Positions 8,301 through 16,625 of a stretch of 64,000 bases of DNA are shown here, piece after piece. The stretch comes from Mucilaginibacter paludis DSM 18603 (GTDB taxonomy: Bacteria; Bacteroidota; Bacteroidia; Sphingobacteriales; Sphingobacteriaceae): positions 4,110,432 through 4,174,431 of the forward strand of contig NZ_CM001403.1 in the NCBI RefSeq assembly GCF_000166195.2, in the 5' to 3' direction. The notes below the pieces were generated by a model. It saw nothing but the letters and a program-made list of their open reading frames with translations. It was not told the origin of the DNA and ran no database searches. Made by a program: the position numbers and the translations under genes. Within the stretch, counting starts at the first letter, position 1. Each line of letters begins with the position of its first letter.

Positions 8301-8610
8301 TTTATTTAGAATGTAACACCCAAGCTTCATCAGGGCCTCTCCTGTTAACTTCAACCGGTTTATTTTATTGATGCTATTACATATAAAAGCTCAGATAATT
8401 TTTAACGATCCCAACATATTCTCATGAAGTAAATGATTGCAGCTCTCTAAAAGAAGAACTGAATTTAGTTTTGAAGATTGCATGAGTTTGGTATAAGGTG
8501 TTCTTTGTAAAAGCCAATGTATCAATCAGGTAGGTGCAGGATGCTTTTCTTTAATTGGATTGTTACACTTGCCAAACCAGTTATCAAACCAAACTTTATA
8601 AATTTCAATC

Positions 8611-9732
8611 ATGAAAAAAATTAAATTACCACAGGGTTATTTTGTAGCCATTGTGCTGTTATCTTTTACTGCAATTTTTTCCTGTCAAAAAAATCAAAAT
8701 GTAGCAGTGTCTTCAACTGCGGCCATTAATTCAGATGGATTAAATGTGACCACTTCCCTGGCGGCTACCACAGTTTCATCGGGCGAAGTAACAGGCAGCG
8801 GGGGCACGTTTACGGCTAAAGTAAACGGGGTAACCAAATACACCGGTTCTGATTACATTGCTGCTATACAGGCAGCGGCTAACAATCTGACCGCTGGCCG
8901 CACTACAAAGGAATGGGTAACGGTTAAAAATTCTGGCTCTTCGGGCAGTTCGGGTGGTTCACTCAAATACGTAAACTTGCCAAGCTATACCGGTATCGAT
9001 TTTAGCAACGTAACCTTTAACTGCAACAGCGGGGATGCGCTGATTGTGCCGGTATTAGCCGACCGCAAAACCAATATTGAGGTTAAGAATTTGAATGTTA
9101 CCGGGAACCCGCGCTACGGTATTTGGTTTAAAGGATGTACGGTAATGAATATCAGCAATATTACAATGAATATTACCATACCCGCTACTGACCTGGGCTT
9201 GGGGATCCGTGTTGACAATAGCACTGCTGCAACTTCAAACCTGACGATTAGCGGTAACATCAACATTACCGGTGGCGATAATTCCATCGAAACCTATGGC
9301 GTAGATGGTTTCAGTATTGGCAACGTAACTTCGAGCAACAATGCCGCATGCGGTGTATTATTAAATCAATCCAAGAATGGTTCTGTTGGCACAGTTACCG
9401 GCACAAACAACAGCACAACGGGTTCGGTAACCGGCTACGCTACTTTTCGCTGTGCCAATAGCAACGGCCCCAACGTAACATGTACCAAGGTATACTCGCG
9501 CGGAAGCGGCCGCGGTTTTTTCAGCGTAACCGGAAGTAATGGATGCACCGTAGGTACAGTAGATATTGCCAACACGGCTATACAGGGGATATTTCTACAG
9601 GATGCTACAAATACCTATGTTAACGGTGGTACAGTAACAGGTGGACACCCCAATGTACAACATCAAAATGCGGTTAACTGCATTACTAAGGTTAATGGCA
9701 ATACCTATACCGCCACCTACGGCACCTGGTAA
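8611..9732 (+). CDS. Parallel beta-helix lipoprotein, possible polysaccharide-active protein
   Basis: This is a 373-residue protein. Its signal peptide ends in a lipobox-like FSC at residue 25, so it should be anchored to a membrane. From about residue 120 it consists of short repeated strands rich in Asn, Thr, Gly and Ile (IEVKNLNVTGNPRYGIWFKG, NISNITMNITIP, NLTISGNINITGGDNS), the look of a right-handed parallel beta-helix as in pectate lyases and related proteins. No catalytic residues can be assigned with confidence, so a lyase call would be speculative. The GC content is higher than that of the hypothetical genes to the left. Confidence 0.6.
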   Translation: MKKIKLPQGYFVAIVLLSFTAIFSCQKNQNVAVSSTAAINSDGLNVTTSLAATTVSSGEVTGSGGTFTAKVNGVTKYTGSDYIAAIQAAANNLTAGRTTKEWVTVKNSGSSGSSGGSLKYVNLPSYTGIDFSNVTFNCNSGDALIVPVLADRKTNIEVKNLNVTGNPRYGIWFKGCTVMNISNITMNITIPATDLGLGIRVDNSTAATSNLTISGNINITGGDNSIETYGVDGFSIGNVTSSNNAACGVLLNQSKNGSVGTVTGTNNSTTGSVTGYATFRCANSNGPNVTCTKVYSRGSGRGFFSVTGSNGCTVGTVDIANTAIQGIFLQDATNTYVNGGTVTGGHPNVQHQNAVNCITKVNGNTYTATYGTW

Positions 9733-9764
9733 TCACAAATCAACTTAAAATATTTGGTAGCTGC

Positions 9765-9802
9765 GAGACGATGCGCCTTTAATGGGTGTATCGTCCCTTT
9801 TT
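9765..9802 (+). terminator. Terminator between beta-helix and lipoprotein genes
   Basis: GAGACGATGCGCC pairs with GGTGTATCGTCCC, with one mismatch and two G-U pairs, and is followed by five T. It ends 17 bases before the next ATG, so readthrough would be limited. Confidence 0.65.
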
Positions 9803-9818
9803 AAATGTGGAATAAAAT

Positions 9819-10397
9819 ATGAGTTGGCAACAACAAAAGTTTTTAGGGTTATTTTTATTAATGCTTTTATTGGAGGCCTGTAAACCAATCGGCAGTAAAT
9901 CCGAAAAGTGGAAGCCGCCCCGTGTTTATTACAACGCAAAGCCAATCATGGTTGTTCAATACCTGCAAAATAAATTTCCCGGATACCATTTGATCGGTAA
10001 GCGCGATTTCGCAGCCCTGTGGTGGTCTTTTTATAATAAAAACGACATACCTTATTTGGTTAGCTCTGATTTTAATAATGATGGAGTAGCAGACTACGCA
10101 ACCATCATCAGCAACGGCAAAAAAATGGTATTGGTGATCATGCTCGGAAGCGGCTCGTCATTTAAACATTGGCTGGTACCCGACTTGAGTTTGAAAGCGG
10201 AAGAAAATGGGCTGTCATACGGATTGAGCATTCAACCACCAGCTCAAATTGATGCTGTTCATCCCGAGGCAAAAACCTTGTATCTGAAAAATAATGCAAT
10301 AATGGTTAACCATTATGAACTACATGATCGAATATATTATTATGAAGACCAAACGTTTAAAGTTTTTACGATGTCTGAAAAAGGTACACATCACTAA
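9819..10397 (+). CDS. Hypothetical lipoprotein with FG-GAP-like calcium loop
   Basis: This is a 192-residue protein with signal peptide LGLFLLMLLLEAC, the cysteine at residue 21 being the lipidation site. Near residues 85-97 the sequence SSDFNNDGVADYATII is the Asp/Asn-rich loop seen in FG-GAP and EF-hand-like calcium sites. I do not recognise the overall family. It overlaps or closely precedes the following FISUMP-type gene on the same strand. Confidence 0.6.
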   Translation: MSWQQQKFLGLFLLMLLLEACKPIGSKSEKWKPPRVYYNAKPIMVVQYLQNKFPGYHLIGKRDFAALWWSFYNKNDIPYLVSSDFNNDGVADYATIISNGKKMVLVIMLGSGSSFKHWLVPDLSLKAEENGLSYGLSIQPPAQIDAVHPEAKTLYLKNNAIMVNHYELHDRIYYYEDQTFKVFTMSEKGTHH

Positions 10398-10434
10398 TCA
10401 GTTAAGGCAATCGGCCGCACGTGGTAATAATTTT

Positions 10435-11082
10435 GTGAAACTGCTGATCATTATGTCAGGCTTCTTAGCTACCTGTAATGTTCCGGGCACCTTAAAGGAT
10501 ATTGACGGCAATATTTACCATACCGTTAAAATTGGCAACCAGATATGGATGGCTGAAAATCTCAGAACAACCCACTTCAGCAATGGTAATCCAATAAGCC
10601 AGATCAGCAATAACAAGGCATGGGAACGATCAACTGCCCCGGCATTTTGTTTTTATGATAACGACAAAGAAAAAGGTAAAACATACGGGCCTCTTTATAA
10701 TTGGTATGCGGTAAATGACAGCCGGGGATTGGCCCCCAAAGGTTGGCATATCCCAACCAAAATGGAGCTCGATACCTTATTAAAAAACACCATCGGATCG
10801 GACACGCTGGCTGCGGCTTTTCTTAAAGAACCTGGGAATAAACACTGGCTTCCTGCAATTATGGAGACAGTTGGCGCTTCAGGTTTTAATGCGCTTCCGG
10901 CAGGATACCGGCATAGAGATGGTTCTTTCCACAGCTTAAAAAGTAATACTTATTTCTGGACCGGGAATTTCACTTTTGAGCTTTACAACTGGAGTTCACG
11001 TTTATTCTACGGGTTTGCGGATGTAGACCGGGAACTATATTACCGGCAGTATGGTTTTTCGGTAAGATGTATTAAGGACTAA
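10435..11082 (+). CDS. FISUMP-domain lipoprotein
   Basis: The protein contains the Fibrobacter succinogenes major paralogous domain: DIDGNIYHTVKIGNQIWMAENL near the N-terminus, YGPLYNWYAVND and GWHIPTKMELDTL in the middle, FNALPAGYR, and the ending YGFSVRCIKD. These domains are common in exported Bacteroidota proteins and are of unknown function. The start is uncertain. The reading frame is open from 10315, inside the upstream gene; the GTG at 10435 is chosen because it gives a compact lipoprotein signal VKLLIIMSGFLATC. An ATG at 10453 is also possible. Confidence 0.65.
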   Translation: MKLLIIMSGFLATCNVPGTLKDIDGNIYHTVKIGNQIWMAENLRTTHFSNGNPISQISNNKAWERSTAPAFCFYDNDKEKGKTYGPLYNWYAVNDSRGLAPKGWHIPTKMELDTLLKNTIGSDTLAAAFLKEPGNKHWLPAIMETVGASGFNALPAGYRHRDGSFHSLKSNTYFWTGNFTFELYNWSSRLFYGFADVDRELYYRQYGFSVRCIKD

Positions 11083-11092
11083 AGTGTATAAG

Positions 11093-11180
11093 AAATCGGC
11101 CAATCAACCACAAAGGCATTCGGGTTTTATAGCCTGATATCCCTATTAGATTCATCCATGAAATCTGGAGGCATCCTATT
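11093..11180 (+). repeat. tRNA-3'-like repeat, copy 6 (decayed)
   Basis: AATCAACCACAAAGGCATTCGGGTTTTATAG corresponds to the core of the family, and CATCCATGAAATCTGGAGGC to a collapsed flank and terminator arm. It is much more divergent than copies 1-4. It is placed by order and orientation as well as by sequence. Confidence 0.45.
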
Positions 11181-11249
11181 CTTGATAGCAATAACCATTC
11201 GATATTACAGCCATCGGAAAATCAAAAACAATAAAATGAATAATAGAAG

Positions 11250-11973
11250 TTAATTAATGGTTATGGTTTGAAACCTGTAATAATCGGGAAGGTTATCAAA
11301 TGCCTGTTTTTCAAGGATAATGGGTTTGCCTTTTAGTTTTACAGTAATCTTATAACATTTATAAAACGAAGCATAGCTTGATCCTTTGCCAGTAAAATCG
11401 GGAGTTGTTTCACTTGACGAACCCCAGTCTTCAATTTTGAAGTTTTCTAAATCTTCAGATTTTAACGTTACCTCTTTTTCATCGTCATTGTTTTCGGCAG
11501 ACATGGTGATCGTGTTACTACCATTTTTTGCGATATGGTTATGCGTTGGTATGCGTTGGTATGCGTTGATCAATCAGTATATAAATACTTGTGTCATTAA
11601 CAGGAACTTTTCTTATCCAAATACCCTGATTAGTATTCGGTAAAGAATCGGCTACCGTAAATTTGATGATGTTAGTTTTATAAGTATTACCGTTAAAATT
11701 AAAGATTAAAGGTCCAATTTCATTTTGTCCAATTTTTAACGCCTCTAATTGCGCACTGAAGCATGTTTCTTGGCCGGTGAAAGCGGTATACGATTTCACT
11801 TTGAATTTGCGAGGCGCAAGATTAAATATTTGCTTACTCAGCGTATCGGAAGTAAAGGATAAATAAAAGCTTTGCCCCAGTCGGGGTTGTGGAAGAGATA
11901 TGTTAAGTCTTAGAGCTTGCGAATAGCCACTTATTGAATAAAATAAGGCAACGAGAATAAACCCAGGTTTCAT
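11250..11973 (-). pseudogene. Frameshifted exported protein (10-bp repeat expansion)
   Basis: Two reading frames on the minus strand join over a tandem repeat. The upstream part begins with an ATG at 11973 and signal peptide FILVALFYSISGYSQ, followed by a beta-sandwich-like region resembling the N-terminal domain of BatD-type proteins. It reads into the repeat and stops as QRIPTHTNA. The downstream part (from about 11573 to 11250) continues in another frame as QRIPTHNHIAKNG and runs another 90 residues to ITIN. Removing one 10-bp unit would join them as one protein of about 240 residues. The BatD resemblance is weak. Confidence 0.65.
11541..11568. repeat. 10-bp tandem repeat, about 2.8 units
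   Basis: ATGCGTTGGT occurs twice in full, followed by ATGCGTTG. The unit length is not a multiple of three, so each gain or loss of a unit shifts the reading frame of the surrounding gene. Confidence 0.9.
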
Positions 11974-12190
11974 TGTATTGTACAAATTGGTTATCTAAAT
12001 GCAATATAGAAACAAAAGGTTATTTTCTTTATCATTTGGGCCTTAATAATCAAACATGTTTTAGGCAATGGCTGCTATTAATGGTAGTTATATCATCATC
12101 CAAATACACCGTGTATTGCAAATCCGGAAACAATGAAACAGGTACACGCCCAATACCGCCCAAAACAAAGCTATTCAGTACCGTTAAATA

Positions 12191-12715
12191 TCATTTACTT
12201 ATCGATCTTCTTTTTAACAGCTCTTCGTATGCTGGCCCCTCAGGCTTTTCAGTACCATCAGAAATCTTGATTCCGGCTTTCTCAAACTCGCTGACCAATC
12301 TTTTCTCGAAATCTCCGATATATGATGCAAATGATAACGAATCTTTTTGTTCAGGAATTGTTTTAAAAGGAATATGTGGTTCTTTAAACCTGTGCAAAAC
12401 GGCTTGAGTACTATCGTTGCCATCCAAAACTACTGAGTCTCCGTAGTTCGTAATTTTAGCTGCATATAGTTTGGTAAGGTATTTTAAGGAGTCATTTTCT
12501 ATTTTATAAGGAAGCTTGAACCGCCCCACCTTCTGATTATAGAATACTACATATTGCGAATCAATATTGAATTCAGTATATCCATTTGACATGGAAAATC
12601 TATGCCATTTTCCGATTAGCAATTTTTTATTTCCATCTATGTTTGTAGCATTGGGTGAATGGCATGCAGAAAGGGCAAAAATGAAAAAAGCAAGAAAACA
12701 AAGTATGGATCTCAT
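12191..12715 (-). CDS. Hypothetical lipoprotein, lipocalin-like
   Basis: This is a 174-residue lipoprotein with the signal LCFLAFFIFALSAC and lipidated Cys18. The mature part starts with LLIGKWHRFSMSNGYTEFNI, a GxW strand opening like that of small lipocalin-like Bacteroidota proteins, followed by alternating strands, and ends in a charged helical tail (EKRLVSEFEKAGIKISD). The family is not firmly recognised. It is transcribed in the same direction as the frameshifted gene and the xylanase on either side. Confidence 0.6.
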   Translation of the reverse strand: MRSILCFLAFFIFALSACHSPNATNIDGNKKLLIGKWHRFSMSNGYTEFNIDSQYVVFYNQKVGRFKLPYKIENDSLKYLTKLYAAKITNYGDSVVLDGNDSTQAVLHRFKEPHIPFKTIPEQKDSLSFASYIGDFEKRLVSEFEKAGIKISDGTEKPEGPAYEELLKRRSISK

Positions 12716-12785
12716 GGTAACTAATTGTTAGATAATATTAAAAGCATTTTAGCCCAGGTAAGTAATCGGAAGTACCTGAAGTAAA

Positions 12786-12812
12786 TACTGCCAGGCTTAT
12801 TGCCTGGCAGTA
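12786..12812 (-). terminator. Hairpin downstream of the GH11 gene
   Basis: TACTGCCAGGC and GCCTGGCAGTA form a perfect 11-bp stem with a 5-base loop, 30 bases past the xylanase stop. The minus-strand tail TTTAC is only a weak U-tract. Confidence 0.6.
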
Positions 12813-12842
12813 CGTGGGTTGTGATAAGGTTTAAACAAATGT

Positions 12843-13610
12843 TTACTGTGCCCAAATGGTACAGTTAATATTGCCATTGGTATTAGTGCCCCATGTTTCT
12901 GAAACCATAATCGCAGCAATATTTAGCTGACCAAGCGTGTATCCGTAACTTTTCCATTGGTTGTAGTGATTGGCAAAAGTAATGACGTGGTTTTGTCCGG
13001 TAGAAGTTTTTGTAACCCTGGAGCTATAAATCTGCCTGAAACCGTCGCCGCCATCGATATTTTTACCTGTCATCAAACGGGTCCACACGTTATAAGCTGC
13101 ACCATCGCTATTAAATGTCCCCAGGAAAGTACCCGTATGAGGTGAAACCGCACCCCAGGTTTCATTTACGTAATACTCATAATAAGGGCTTCTGCTCCAT
13201 CCGTACCAGCCAAAAGTACCACCTCCGGAATTTGAATAAGTACTTAGGTTATATCCGATTTTATAGGTTGTTGAACCTGCAGTATAACCTTTACCACAAG
13301 TAAAATTGCCATTAAACCCGTTCCAGTTCACGCTATAATTTCCAGCACTACCATTTGCGTAATTGACTGTACCTGTAGCGCCGTCGCTCTTCCAAAGCGA
13401 CCAAAAGAAGCCGTTATTTGTACCCGATTGGTAGGACAGGGCTCTAGCTTTGACGGAAGGAAGCAAAGGAGCAACTACCTCTGGCTCAGGCTCGGTCTTG
13501 GTGTTTTTTTTACAGCTTGTTAACAATGTAGAGCTTGCAAGCAACATGGTTGCGGCCGCAACAAAAGTAACCTTCCTGGTTACACTTGTTAGTGAATTTT
13601 GTTTTCTCAT
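12843..13610 (-). CDS. GH11 endo-1,4-beta-xylanase, lipoprotein
   Basis: This is a 255-residue protein starting MRKQNSLTSVT; upstream in-frame codons look like translated leader. The signal peptide ends LLTSC, giving a lipid-anchored enzyme. The rest is a beta-jelly-roll of GH11 type: GFFWSLWKSDGATGTVNY, NWNGFNGNFTCGKGY, then YGWSRSPYYEYYVNETWG, where EYY carries the expected nucleophile Glu. The C-terminal IMVSETWGTNTNGNI occupies the place of the family's EGYQSSGS, carrying the acid/base Glu. The expected role is hydrolysis of xylan outside the cell. No SusC/SusD pair adjoins it, so it is an orphan enzyme within the cassette-like region. Confidence 0.82.
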   Translation of the reverse strand: MRKQNSLTSVTRKVTFVAAATMLLASSTLLTSCKKNTKTEPEPEVVAPLLPSVKARALSYQSGTNNGFFWSLWKSDGATGTVNYANGSAGNYSVNWNGFNGNFTCGKGYTAGSTTYKIGYNLSTYSNSGGGTFGWYGWSRSPYYEYYVNETWGAVSPHTGTFLGTFNSDGAAYNVWTRLMTGKNIDGGDGFRQIYSSRVTKTSTGQNHVITFANHYNQWKSYGYTLGQLNIAAIMVSETWGTNTNGNINCTIWAQ

Positions 13611-14022
13611 AAGAGTATATTGGTTTAGGAAAGCAAAAAAAACATATTTAGAACTGGAACACGGCCAGTAATCGCAAAATTTGTACAATAAATGTTCATT
13701 TGTTACTTATTTACAGTCTGTTAGGGTGTTACAAGAGTTGGATAAAACACAGCAAAGTAGTCCTTCTTCGCCAATTAAGAGGTTCGTATCAATTTGGGTG
13801 ATTATGATGTTGATAATGCCAGCCTTCTTTCCAGGAGATTCACGATGAGCGTTCATACATCTGCCTTTTTGAGTTAGTCAGTTTCCTGAAATATATGTCT
13901 TCAGCAATGAATGGAAGAGGTCGAAGCACTACAAAAGGAACCACCGTATGCCAAGTGTGGGAAACTATTTAAAAGCAATGGAATGAACAAAATTATTCGG
14001 GAGAATTAATCACAGTAAATTT
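13611..14022. other. Gene-free stretch
   Basis: No coding region is supported. A segment at 13941-13977 (CCGTATGCCAAGTGTGGGAA, then ACTATTTAAAAGC) matches the hairpin that follows the tRNA-like core in other copies, so a decayed copy probably lies here. The first 130 bases should contain the xylanase promoter, but no convincing box is seen. Confidence 0.4.
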
Positions 14023-14088
14023 CCCAAACCCGGCACATCATTTAATTCCGCCATTAAAATGTTCAAGTTTTGTAGAATAAGCGCCCAC
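14023..14088 (+). repeat. tRNA-3'-like repeat, copy 7 (decayed)
   Basis: CCCAAACCCGGCACATCA, then CCATTAAAATGTTCAAGTTT and TGTAGAATAAGCGCCCAC, follows the core of the family with several substitutions. There is no terminator. Confidence 0.55.
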
Positions 14089-14264
14089 TAACCGGACTTG
14101 CCAATATCTAAAAAATCAATGTGCGTCACCGGTAATGTGTTCGGCTACGTGGACTTCAAACTTCATCTATCTAAAGTTAGGATCTTAAGTTTGGATATGT
14201 AACTAAAGGGGTGCTGAGGTTTGGTTTTGAAGCACTTCCCGTCACCATAGTTAAATCGGCTTTA

Positions 14265-14426
14265 TTATGTCGTCAGGCCAATTAATAACTGCAAATCTTC
14301 CATGAAATTATTGGGAATAGGAGCCTTTGAGACAACTCCGTTTGTGTTTTGATGTAAATCCTTGTTAATCTGATGTATTAATCTGGTTGCTTCGTTCAAT
14401 CTTATGGTTGGATATTTTTTATTGGG
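14265..14426 (-). pseudogene. C-terminal fragment of a lost gene
   Basis: A minus-strand frame of about 50 codons reads through LNEATRLIHQINKDLHQ and VSKAPIPNNFMEDLQLLIG to a TAA at 14265-14267, with stop codons just upstream near 14430. A second fragment near 18455-18529 ends in almost the same peptide. The parent family is not recognised. Confidence 0.45.
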
Positions 14427-14491
14427 CTATTAAACGGCTTGTACAAAGTTATTGGCAGCAACGGCAGAACGACAGCCCAAAAGAACGAACA

Positions 14492-14848
14492 TTATTTCCC
14501 GACAATTTTCTCCCGGTGTACAATTCCCCAGCCTGAAAGTTCGCTGATGATGGTTTGTAGGGTATTGCCATGTTCCGTCAATTCATATTGAACCGTTATG
14601 GGTTGCGTATCTAAAACGGTTCGTTTTACCAACTGGTTTATTTCCAATTCCTTTAATTCTTTGCTCAACATTCTGTTGGAAACCCCTTCAACATCATTCA
14701 GAATATCAGAAAATCTTCTTTTGCCGTAACAGCAAATCGACGAAATAATAGCGATTTTCCATTTCCCGTTCAACGCGTCCATAGCGTCCTGAACAGACCT
14801 CATCCTTTTCTTTTGTTCCTGTTGGAACTCTGTTACTTTACACCTCAT
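14492..14848 (-). CDS. HxlR-family transcriptional regulator
   Basis: This is a 118-residue winged-helix protein of HxlR type: MDALNGKWKIAIISSICCYGKRRFSD, then GVSNRMLSKELKELEINQLVKR (recognition helix and wing), then VQYELTEHGNTLQTIISELSGWG. It has a Cys pair (SICCYG) near residues 38-39 that could sense oxidants or electrophiles, as in some relatives; that is an inference. It is divergent from the SDR gene at 14954, with a palindrome between them, the usual layout for autoregulation and control of the neighbour. Confidence 0.88.
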   Translation of the reverse strand: MRCKVTEFQQEQKKRMRSVQDAMDALNGKWKIAIISSICCYGKRRFSDILNDVEGVSNRMLSKELKELEINQLVKRTVLDTQPITVQYELTEHGNTLQTIISELSGWGIVHREKIVGK

Positions 14849-14892
14849 TATGTTACTTGGTTACACCGATGTTACTGTTATTTATCAGTACA

Positions 14893-14926
14893 AAGTTACT
14901 AAAAATAACTTAATGGTCTACCTTTG
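14893..14926. promoter_or_regulatory. Divergent promoter with HxlR operator
   Basis: AAGTTA-ctaaaaa-TAACTT (14893-14911) is a perfect palindrome. The left arm overlaps a minus-strand TAACTTTG box (14891-14898) and the right arm lies just upstream of a plus-strand TACCTTTG box (14919-14926). Both boxes fit the Bacteroidota -7 consensus TAnnTTTG. Confidence 0.65.
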
Positions 14927-14953
14927 TCGCTAAATCTTTAAAAAAAAGGACTC

Positions 14954-15706
14954 ATGAGTAAATTAGAAAATAAAGTAGTAGTTATTACAGGTGGTAATAG
15001 CGGTATCGGTTTGGGCATTGCTCACGAATTTAAAAATGAAGGTGCTAAAGGAGCTATTGTGGGCAGAAACCAGGAAACTTTAGATCGTGCTGTGGCTCAA
15101 CTTGGTGGTAGTTTTATAGGCATCAATGCTGATGTAACCAACCTTGCCGACCTTGAAAGGGTGTTTGCAGCAACAACTGAAAAATTTGGCAAAATAGACG
15201 TGGTTGTAGCCAATGCGGGTGCCGGAACGGTAGGAACTGTGGCAACTTTTGACGAAGCCGACTTTGACAAGGCAATTGATCTGAACCTGAAAAGTGTTTA
15301 CTTCACTGTTCAAAAAGCATTGCCCCATATCAATGACGGTGGCTCTATTATTTTGATCGGGTCAAATGCTGCGCACCGGGCATATCCTAATTTTACGCTG
15401 TATGGTGCTGCAAAAGCAGCCGTGATCTATTTGGCCAAAGGATTTTCAAGCGACCTTTTAGATAGAAAGATCAGGGCAAATGTGATAACACCGGGTACAA
15501 CAGATACACCTGCATTTGACAAGTTTGTTCCCGCGGAACAAATTGACGCCGTAAAAAAGCACTTCGCAGATCAAATGCCGATAGGCAGAATTGGCCAACC
15601 TTCTGACATCGGTAAAACAGCGGTGTTCCTGGCTTCTGATGATTCTTCGTTTATGCTTGGCGCCGAAATCCTCGTTGATGGCGGTATGACCTATTTGTCT
15701 AAATAA
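14954..15706 (+). CDS. SDR-family oxidoreductase
   Basis: This is a 250-residue classical short-chain dehydrogenase: the TGxxxGxG turn is VVITGGNSGIGLG near residue 10, NAG appears as VVANAGAG, the catalytic Ser is in SIILIGSNAAH, and YxxxK is YGAAKAA. It ends with the usual LASDDSSFMLGAEILVDGG. The substrate is unknown. It is divergent from the HxlR regulator and followed by an F420-type reductase gene 59 bases downstream, so HxlR probably controls both. Confidence 0.9.
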   Translation: MSKLENKVVVITGGNSGIGLGIAHEFKNEGAKGAIVGRNQETLDRAVAQLGGSFIGINADVTNLADLERVFAATTEKFGKIDVVVANAGAGTVGTVATFDEADFDKAIDLNLKSVYFTVQKALPHINDGGSIILIGSNAAHRAYPNFTLYGAAKAAVIYLAKGFSSDLLDRKIRANVITPGTTDTPAFDKFVPAEQIDAVKKHFADQMPIGRIGQPSDIGKTAVFLASDDSSFMLGAEILVDGGMTYLSK

Positions 15707-15764
15707 TTAACCCTACAGCGGCGCAAGTTGATACACGTACCGTTAAGTAATAAAAAAAATAAAA

Positions 15765-16388
15765 ATGAGTAAATCAGAAAATAAAGTAGCGAGCTACGCA
15801 ATTATCGGCTTCGGTAGTATCGGCAAGGCTCTGGCCAAGGCGTTTGCCCGCAAAGGCATCAAAGTATCCGTTGCAACCACGCGCCAACCGGAAAGCTTTG
15901 CATCTGCCGCGGCTGCGATAGGCCCGGAGATCATTCCCACAACACTGGCGGAGGCTGTCAAGGCGGATGTCATCTTTTTGGCGGTGCGTTTCGAATCGCA
16001 CGCGGATGTTGCGAAGGCGTTGCCCAGCTGGCAGGGAAAAACCATTGTTGACGTGACCAATGCCTACGGCGTACCCTCTGAGAAAATGGGAGGACAGCCT
16101 TCTGCCAGGTTCGTGGCGCAGGCTTTTACTGATGGTAAATTGGTTAAAGGCTTCAACCATTTAGTTGCCGCCATTCTTGATCAGGATCCGGCCGTACATG
16201 GTGGCAGGAGAGTTGTGTTCCTGACGAGCGACGACACCGCTGCGGCCGCGGAGATTGGCGCGCTTGCCGAAACTCTCGGTTTCGCGCCAGTTAAACTTGG
16301 CGGGCTTTCTGAAGGTGGCCTACTTGTGCAGGCGCACGGAAATACCTGGGGTAAACTCATCTTTCAGGATATGGTCAAATTCGACTGA
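15765..16388 (+). CDS. NADPH-dependent F420 reductase-like oxidoreductase, chimeric 5' end
   Basis: This is a 207-residue single-domain NAD(P)-binding protein: SYAIIGFGSIGKALAKAF is the GxGxxG turn, followed by VSVATTRQPES for NADP and by KADVIFLAVRF, TIVDVTNAYG and VKGFNHL, as in the NADP-oxidoreductase, coenzyme-F420-dependent family. Related proteins in bacteria without F420 act as NADPH-dependent reductases. Codon use is strikingly GC-rich (GCG, GCC and CTG runs) compared with its neighbours. However, its first 26 bases match the start of the preceding SDR gene at all but one position, as if a foreign gene body had been joined to a local start region. Confidence 0.78.
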   Translation: MSKSENKVASYAIIGFGSIGKALAKAFARKGIKVSVATTRQPESFASAAAAIGPEIIPTTLAEAVKADVIFLAVRFESHADVAKALPSWQGKTIVDVTNAYGVPSEKMGGQPSARFVAQAFTDGKLVKGFNHLVAAILDQDPAVHGGRRVVFLTSDDTAAAAEIGALAETLGFAPVKLGGLSEGGLLVQAHGNTWGKLIFQDMVKFD

Positions 16389-16465
16389 TGAATTGGCATG
16401 GCAAATTGCAATGCGATCCTGACTTTTAGACAAAGCAAAAACACTTTCGATTATAAGCGTCTGTT

Positions 16466-16497
16466 AATCCCTGTTTCTTCATGAAGCAGGGATTTTT
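16466..16497 (+). terminator. Terminator after the SDR/F420-reductase pair
   Basis: AATCCCTG pairs with CAGGGATT, with a second inner stem CTTC/GAAG, and TTTTT follows. It closes the two-gene unit that begins at 14954. Confidence 0.8.
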
Positions 16498-16625
16498 ATG
16501 CTTCAATTAACTTTGCCAAAAGTAGATTGTTATCTATGCCGTCAAGCATATGGAGTGATTTACGATGTTTTTTTATTTTTTATCCGGCAGCTTGAGTAAA
16601 TTGCGAGTTATTATATACTTGAACA

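Noticed and set aside
11541..11568. Short tandem repeat as a CRISPR or minisatellite array
   Set aside because: Units are 10 bases with no spacers, and there are fewer than three copies.
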